From the NCBI RefSeq assembly GCF_042429765.1, contig NZ_JBHLZU010000005.1, forward strand, positions 186,001-250,000: DNA of 64,000 nucleotides, written 5' to 3'. The position numbers were made by a program, and so were the translations under genes. The notes below the pieces were generated by a model. It was given only the letters and a program-made list of their open reading frames with translations, did not search any database and was not told where the DNA came from. Origin of the DNA: Allokutzneria oryzae. Its GTDB lineage: Bacteria; Actinomycetota; Actinomycetes; Mycobacteriales; Pseudonocardiaceae. Positions 60,536 through 64,000 of the stretch are shown one piece after another (the stretch's first letter is position 1; each line of letters starts with the position of its first letter).

Positions 60536-61897
60536 CTAGTTCTTCCGGTACTTCGCCGCGACCTTGTCGGCGAGGTTCTGCGCAGCGCTCAGCGCCTCCT
60601 CCACCGAGCCGCGGCCGGCGATCGCCGCGCTGATCTCCTGCGAGACCTGGGTGCCGAGGTTGGTGAACTCGGGGATGCCGACGAACTGGATCCCGTTGGC
60701 GGGCCTCGGCTGCACGCCGGGGTCGCGCGGGTTCGCCGAGGAGATCGCGATCCGGGTCTGCTCGGCGAAGGAACCGGTCTCCTTCAGGTACTCCGGCCGC
60801 TGGTAGGTCGATGCGCGCTTGCCGTCGGGGATGCTGGACCAGCCCTTGGCCTCGCCGACGACCTTCTCGTAGTCCTTGCCGGAGGCCCAGGACAGGAACT
60901 TCCACGCCGCCTCGTGCTTCTTGCTGGCCTTCTGCACCGAGAACGCCCAGGTGTAGAGCCAGCCCGAGCTCGTGGTCCGCACCACCGGCGCCTGCGCGAA
61001 GCCCAGCTTGCCCTTGACGGGGGAGTCGGCCGCCTCCAGCAGACCCGCCGCCGAGGTGGCGTCGTACCACATCGCGACCTTGCCCTGCGTCATGTTGTTC
61101 AGGCACTCGGAGAACCCGGCCTGCGGCGCGCCCGCCTCACCGTGCTCGCGCACCAGGTCCACGTAGAAGCGGGTCGCCTCGGTGAACTCCGGCGAGTCCA
61201 GCCGCGCCTGCCAGTCCTTGGTGAACCACGTGCCGCCGAAGGTGTTGACCACCGTGGTCAGCGGCGCCATCAGCTGCCCCCAGCCGGGCTGGCCGCGCAG
61301 GCAGATGCCCTTCATCCCGGGCTCGGCGCCGTCGGCCTTGGCCGCGGCCTCGGCGACCTGCTGCCAGGTCGGGCGCTCCGGCATCGTGATGCCCTTGGCG
61401 GCGAAGACGTCCTTGCGGTACATCAGGAACGAGGACTCGCCGTAGAACGGTTGCGCGTAGACCTTGCCGTCGGCGGCGGTCAGCGACTGCCGGATCGGCT
61501 CCAGGATGTCCTGCTGGTCGAAGCCGGGGTCGGCGGCGATGTAGGGGTCCAGCGGCTCCAGCCAGTTGTTCTTGGCGTAGATCGGGACCTCGTAGTTGCT
61601 CAGGGTGGCCACGTCGTACTGGCCCGCCTGGCTGGTGAAGTCCTGGCTGATCTTGTCACGGACGTCGTTCTCCGGCAGCACGGTGTAGTTCACCTTGACG
61701 CCGGTGCGCTTGGTGAAGTGCTCCGCGGTCAGCTTCTGGATGTCGAGCATCTGCGGGTTGTTCACCATCAGCACGTTGATCGAGTTCGGGTCGTCGGGAT
61801 CGCCGATGCCCCCGGCGCCCGCACAGGCCGTCGCGCCCAGCAGCACCACGGCGAGCGCCACGGCGCCGCTCGCGCGGCGATGAGCGGATGACGTCAT
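60536..61897 (-). CDS. Extracellular sugar-binding lipoprotein
   Basis: The product has 453 aa from ATG 61897 (GAAGGAAAGAC upstream). Signal peptide with lipobox-like LLGATACAG. VLPENDVRDKISQDFTSQAG and GVGE-type loops are those of family 1 solute-binding proteins that serve polyol/sugar importers. It is anchored outside the membrane. Confidence 0.92.
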   Translation of the reverse strand: MTSSAHRRASGAVALAVVLLGATACAGAGGIGDPDDPNSINVLMVNNPQMLDIQKLTAEHFTKRTGVKVNYTVLPENDVRDKISQDFTSQAGQYDVATLSNYEVPIYAKNNWLEPLDPYIAADPGFDQQDILEPIRQSLTAADGKVYAQPFYGESSFLMYRKDVFAAKGITMPERPTWQQVAEAAAKADGAEPGMKGICLRGQPGWGQLMAPLTTVVNTFGGTWFTKDWQARLDSPEFTEATRFYVDLVREHGEAGAPQAGFSECLNNMTQGKVAMWYDATSAAGLLEAADSPVKGKLGFAQAPVVRTTSSGWLYTWAFSVQKASKKHEAAWKFLSWASGKDYEKVVGEAKGWSSIPDGKRASTYQRPEYLKETGSFAEQTRIAISSANPRDPGVQPRPANGIQFVGIPEFTNLGTQVSQEISAAIAGRGSVEEALSAAQNLADKVAAKYRKN

Positions 61898-61979
61898 TGT
61901 CTTTCCTTCCTCACCCGGAGGCAGCACGGAATGAAGGCCACCCCTCGCGGCGGCCTCCTGAAGGACCTGCTTGTCGTGT

Positions 61980-62741
61980 CTAGGTTCTGACCACTTTCGG
62001 GCCGAGCGAGGCGTAGCGGTGCGCCTCGGCCGGGGTCAGGCTGGAGTCGGTGACGATCGCCTCGAAGTCCGAGACCGCGGCGAAGCGGCTGAAGCTGGCC
62101 ACCCCGAACTTGGTGTGCACGCCGACGAAGATCCTTCGCCGGGACACCTGGGCCGCCTGTGCCTTCACCGCGCTGACCACCGGGTCCGGCGTGGTCAGCC
62201 CGTGCTCCCTGGAGATGCCGTTGGCGCCGAGGTAGGCCAGGTCGATGACCATCTCGGAGAGCATCCTGATCGCCCAGTGGTCGACCGTGGCCAGGGTGCG
62301 CCCCCGGACGCGGCCGCCGAGCAGCAGCACCGTGGTCGACGGCGAGGACGACAGCGCCGCCGCGGTCGGCAGCGACGCGGTGACCACGGTCAGCGGCCGC
62401 GTGGTCGGCAGCGCCTCGGCGATCAGCTGAGGGGTGAAGCCCTCGTCGATGAAGACCGTCTCGGCGTCGTCGAGCCGATCGGCGGCGGCGCGGGCGATCC
62501 TGCGCTTCTCCGGGACCATCGAGGCGGAGCGGAACTCCAGGCCCGTCTCGAAGCCCGCGCTCTCCACCGGGAAGGCTCCGCCGTGGGTGCGCCGGACCAG
62601 CCCGTGCTCGCCGAGCGCGCGCAGGTCCCGCCGCACCGTCTCCGGGGCCACCGCCAGCTCGGCGGCGACCTCCATGACGTCGACCTTGCCATCGGCGCGG
62701 GCCTTGGCCAGAATCCGCCGCTTGCGCTCCTCGGCCTGCAT
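61980..62741 (-). CDS. DeoR-family transcriptional regulator
   Basis: The product has 253 aa. The N-terminal HTH is VDVMEVAAELAVAPETVRRD, with RTHGGAFP; the C-terminal sugar-phosphate sensor is DEGFTPQLIAEALP ... LGANGISREHGLTTPD. It is first in the polyol operon (82 bp before the binding protein) and probably represses it. Confidence 0.93.
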   Translation of the reverse strand: MQAEERKRRILAKARADGKVDVMEVAAELAVAPETVRRDLRALGEHGLVRRTHGGAFPVESAGFETGLEFRSASMVPEKRRIARAAADRLDDAETVFIDEGFTPQLIAEALPTTRPLTVVTASLPTAAALSSSPSTTVLLLGGRVRGRTLATVDHWAIRMLSEMVIDLAYLGANGISREHGLTTPDPVVSAVKAQAAQVSRRRIFVGVHTKFGVASFSRFAAVSDFEAIVTDSSLTPAEAHRYASLGPKVVRT

Positions 62742-62794
62742 CTCCGACCCTCCCGCCCGTTCGACCCGGTGCGTGTCTGTTCGGACTGTCGCTG

Positions 62795-63004
62795 TGCCCG
62801 TTCGGGCTGGTCATAGGTGTAACACCGCGTACTGGGTGTGGCCAGTGCCACACACGGTTCGGCGATGCCCGAATTCTGCCCGGTTTGTGAGAGCGCGACC
62901 AGTCAGGATCGGGCTACCGCCGGTGACCGTCGCGCACCACGTGCCCGGTTCGACCCGAGGTGATGCCCGATCACCCGAGGTCCGGGCGGGACTTGCCCGG
63001 TTCG
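62795..63004. promoter_or_regulatory. Array of six TGCCCGRTTCG-like boxes
   Basis: Copies start at 62795, 62866, 62877, 62942, 62964 and 62994. The copies TGCCCGGTTCG at 62942 and 62994 are identical; others are TGCCCGTTCGG, TGCCCGAATTC, TGCCCGGTTTG and TGCCCGATCAC. Several spacings are multiples of about 11 bp. They lie between the DeoR gene and the monooxygenase gene; no other feature is seen in the 468-bp gap. Confidence 0.6.
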
Positions 63005-63209
63005 GCCCCGGTCAGAGCGCCGCTCGGGCCTCTGCCGGAGCAGCCGCGAACACCCTCAGTCGTCACTCTTGCTCGATCGGGTTAACGCGGTCCGCCGCAA
63101 GCGGGTCGGAACCGGTCCGCACGCCGCGCACGGCCGGGCGGCGTGCTCACCCACGAGTGTTAAGCCGATCTCGCTATGGTTTGCCGACCCCGCAAGAGAG
63201 GTGTGCGCG

Positions 63210-64000
63210 ATGCAGTCGACGGAGAGCCAGCCCCGGCCGTTGCACGTGCTCGTCGCCGGGGGCGGTATCGGTGGCCTGACCCTCGCCCAAGGGCTGGCCA
63301 AGGCCGGGATCGCCGTCACCGTCTTCGAGCGCGACGCCCACGCGCGCGACGGCGACCAGGGCTACCGGATGGTGGTCAACGCCGACGGCGAGCGGGCGCT
63401 GCGGGACTGCCTGCCGAGCGCGCTGGTCGATCTCTGCGAGCGCGCCTCGATCGCCCCGGCAACGCTGATGACCTTCCTGGACACCGACCTGGAGCCGCGC
63501 TTCGCCAAGCCGCTGCCGAGGGCGGACTCCGGCTACGTGCTCAACCGGCTGACCCTGCGGGAGATCCTGCTCGCCGGGCTGGGCGAGCGGGTGCAGTTCG
63601 GCCGCCGCGTCACCGGCTACGACCAGGTCGGCGACGGCCGGGTCCGGGTCCAGCTCGCCGATGGCCTGACGGTGACCGGTGACCTGCTCGTCGGCGCGGA
63701 CGGCACCGACTCGACGGTCCGCGGCCTCGCGGTGCCCGACGCCGAGTTCGACCTGGTCGGCCATCTGGTGCGCGGCAGGACCGTGCTGCACCCGGAGCTG
63801 GCGTCCTGGCTGCCGGAGATCCTCATCGACACGGTCTCCAGGGTGCTCGGCCCCGGCGGGGTCTCGATGTCGGTGGCGACCTGCCGGGTCCGCAGGGTGC
63901 CGGGCCTGACCGCGGTGCCGGACTACCTGTCCTGGTCGATCTCGCTGCACCACGACCCCGGCGGCGCGGCGCCGCACTGGGTGGCCCGGGACGTCGTCGG
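63210..64000 (+). CDS. FAD-dependent monooxygenase (3' end outside the window)
   Basis: The frame is open from ATG 63210 to the edge (263 codons). The FAD-binding motif is VLVAGGGIGGLTLAQGL, then VFERDAHARDG, and the second motif is LLVGADGTDSTVRG. This is the aromatic hydroxylase (PHBH/TetX-like) class. Its C-terminus is not seen. It is divergent from the DeoR operon. Confidence 0.93.
   Translation, partial: MQSTESQPRPLHVLVAGGGIGGLTLAQGLAKAGIAVTVFERDAHARDGDQGYRMVVNADGERALRDCLPSALVDLCERASIAPATLMTFLDTDLEPRFAKPLPRADSGYVLNRLTLREILLAGLGERVQFGRRVTGYDQVGDGRVRVQLADGLTVTGDLLVGADGTDSTVRGLAVPDAEFDLVGHLVRGRTVLHPELASWLPEILIDTVSRVLGPGGVSMSVATCRVRRVPGLTAVPDYLSWSISLHHDPGGAAPHWVARDVV

Noticed and set aside
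1..64000. CRISPR arrays, prophage or insertion sequences
   Set aside because: No spaced direct repeats of CRISPR type, no integrase, transposase or phage structural genes were found; the seven palindromes are not regularly spaced.

Overview
The window looks like chromosome of a high-GC actinomycete, most likely of the Pseudonocardiales (Lentzea, Saccharothrix or Amycolatopsis type). This rests on roughly 70% GC, frequent GTG starts, leaderless-looking genes, a SARP/AfsR regulator, an RbpA paralogue and a mycothiol-type isomerase. No species was identified and no database was searched.

Layout. 1-1441 is the 5' part of a SARP/NB-ARC regulator. 1.7-3.5 kb holds a DICT/degenerate GGDEF protein and a secreted CAP protein. 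3.6-11.3 kb is a lysine fermentation-type locus: racemase and kamA on the minus strand, then kdd, an amidohydrolase, kamD, kamE and kal on the plus strand with overlapping stops and starts. 11.3-17.4 kb has a TetR, a serine hydrolase and metallo-beta-lactamase-fold pair, an XRE-cupin regulator with a 30-bp palindromic operator, two GNATs, an SDR and a small membrane protein. 18-26.8 kb holds a 3-hydroxyacyl-CoA dehydrogenase, NAT, LOG, a frameshifted gene, YkvA, an ABC exporter and the ogt / Ada-AlkA repair pair. 26.9-46.8 kb is a mosaic of regulators, two P450-type genes (one only 249 aa), two PEP-mutase/isocitrate-lyase paralogues, an S1 protease and decayed genes. 46.8-47.5 kb is an array of five tRNA-like genes upstream of an SCO0854-like protein. 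47.5-57.5 kb contains flavin enzymes, MOSC, LysR, RidA, a secreted protein, an XRE-TPR regulator and the RbpA paralogue. 57.7-62.7 kb is a polyol-type ABC uptake/dehydrogenase operon under a DeoR regulator. A FAD monooxygenase runs off the right end.

Three things stand out. (1) The minus-strand tRNA-like array (46.84-47.27 kb): four of its members lie inside a perfect 16-bp inverted repeat whose 3' arm sits just ahead of the ribosome-binding site of a 700-aa TerD-like protein. It follows a short ORF, a promoter and a terminator-like hairpin, so it looks like one genetic unit. (2) A family of seven palindromic elements of about 69 bp (17.6-53.2 kb), with a GAGAGCGCTC core and exchangeable arm types. 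They occupy every convergent intergenic gap over 300 bp that contains no gene remnant. (3) An iterated 11-mer, TCCACWGTGGA, found six times and in all three reading frames of genes.
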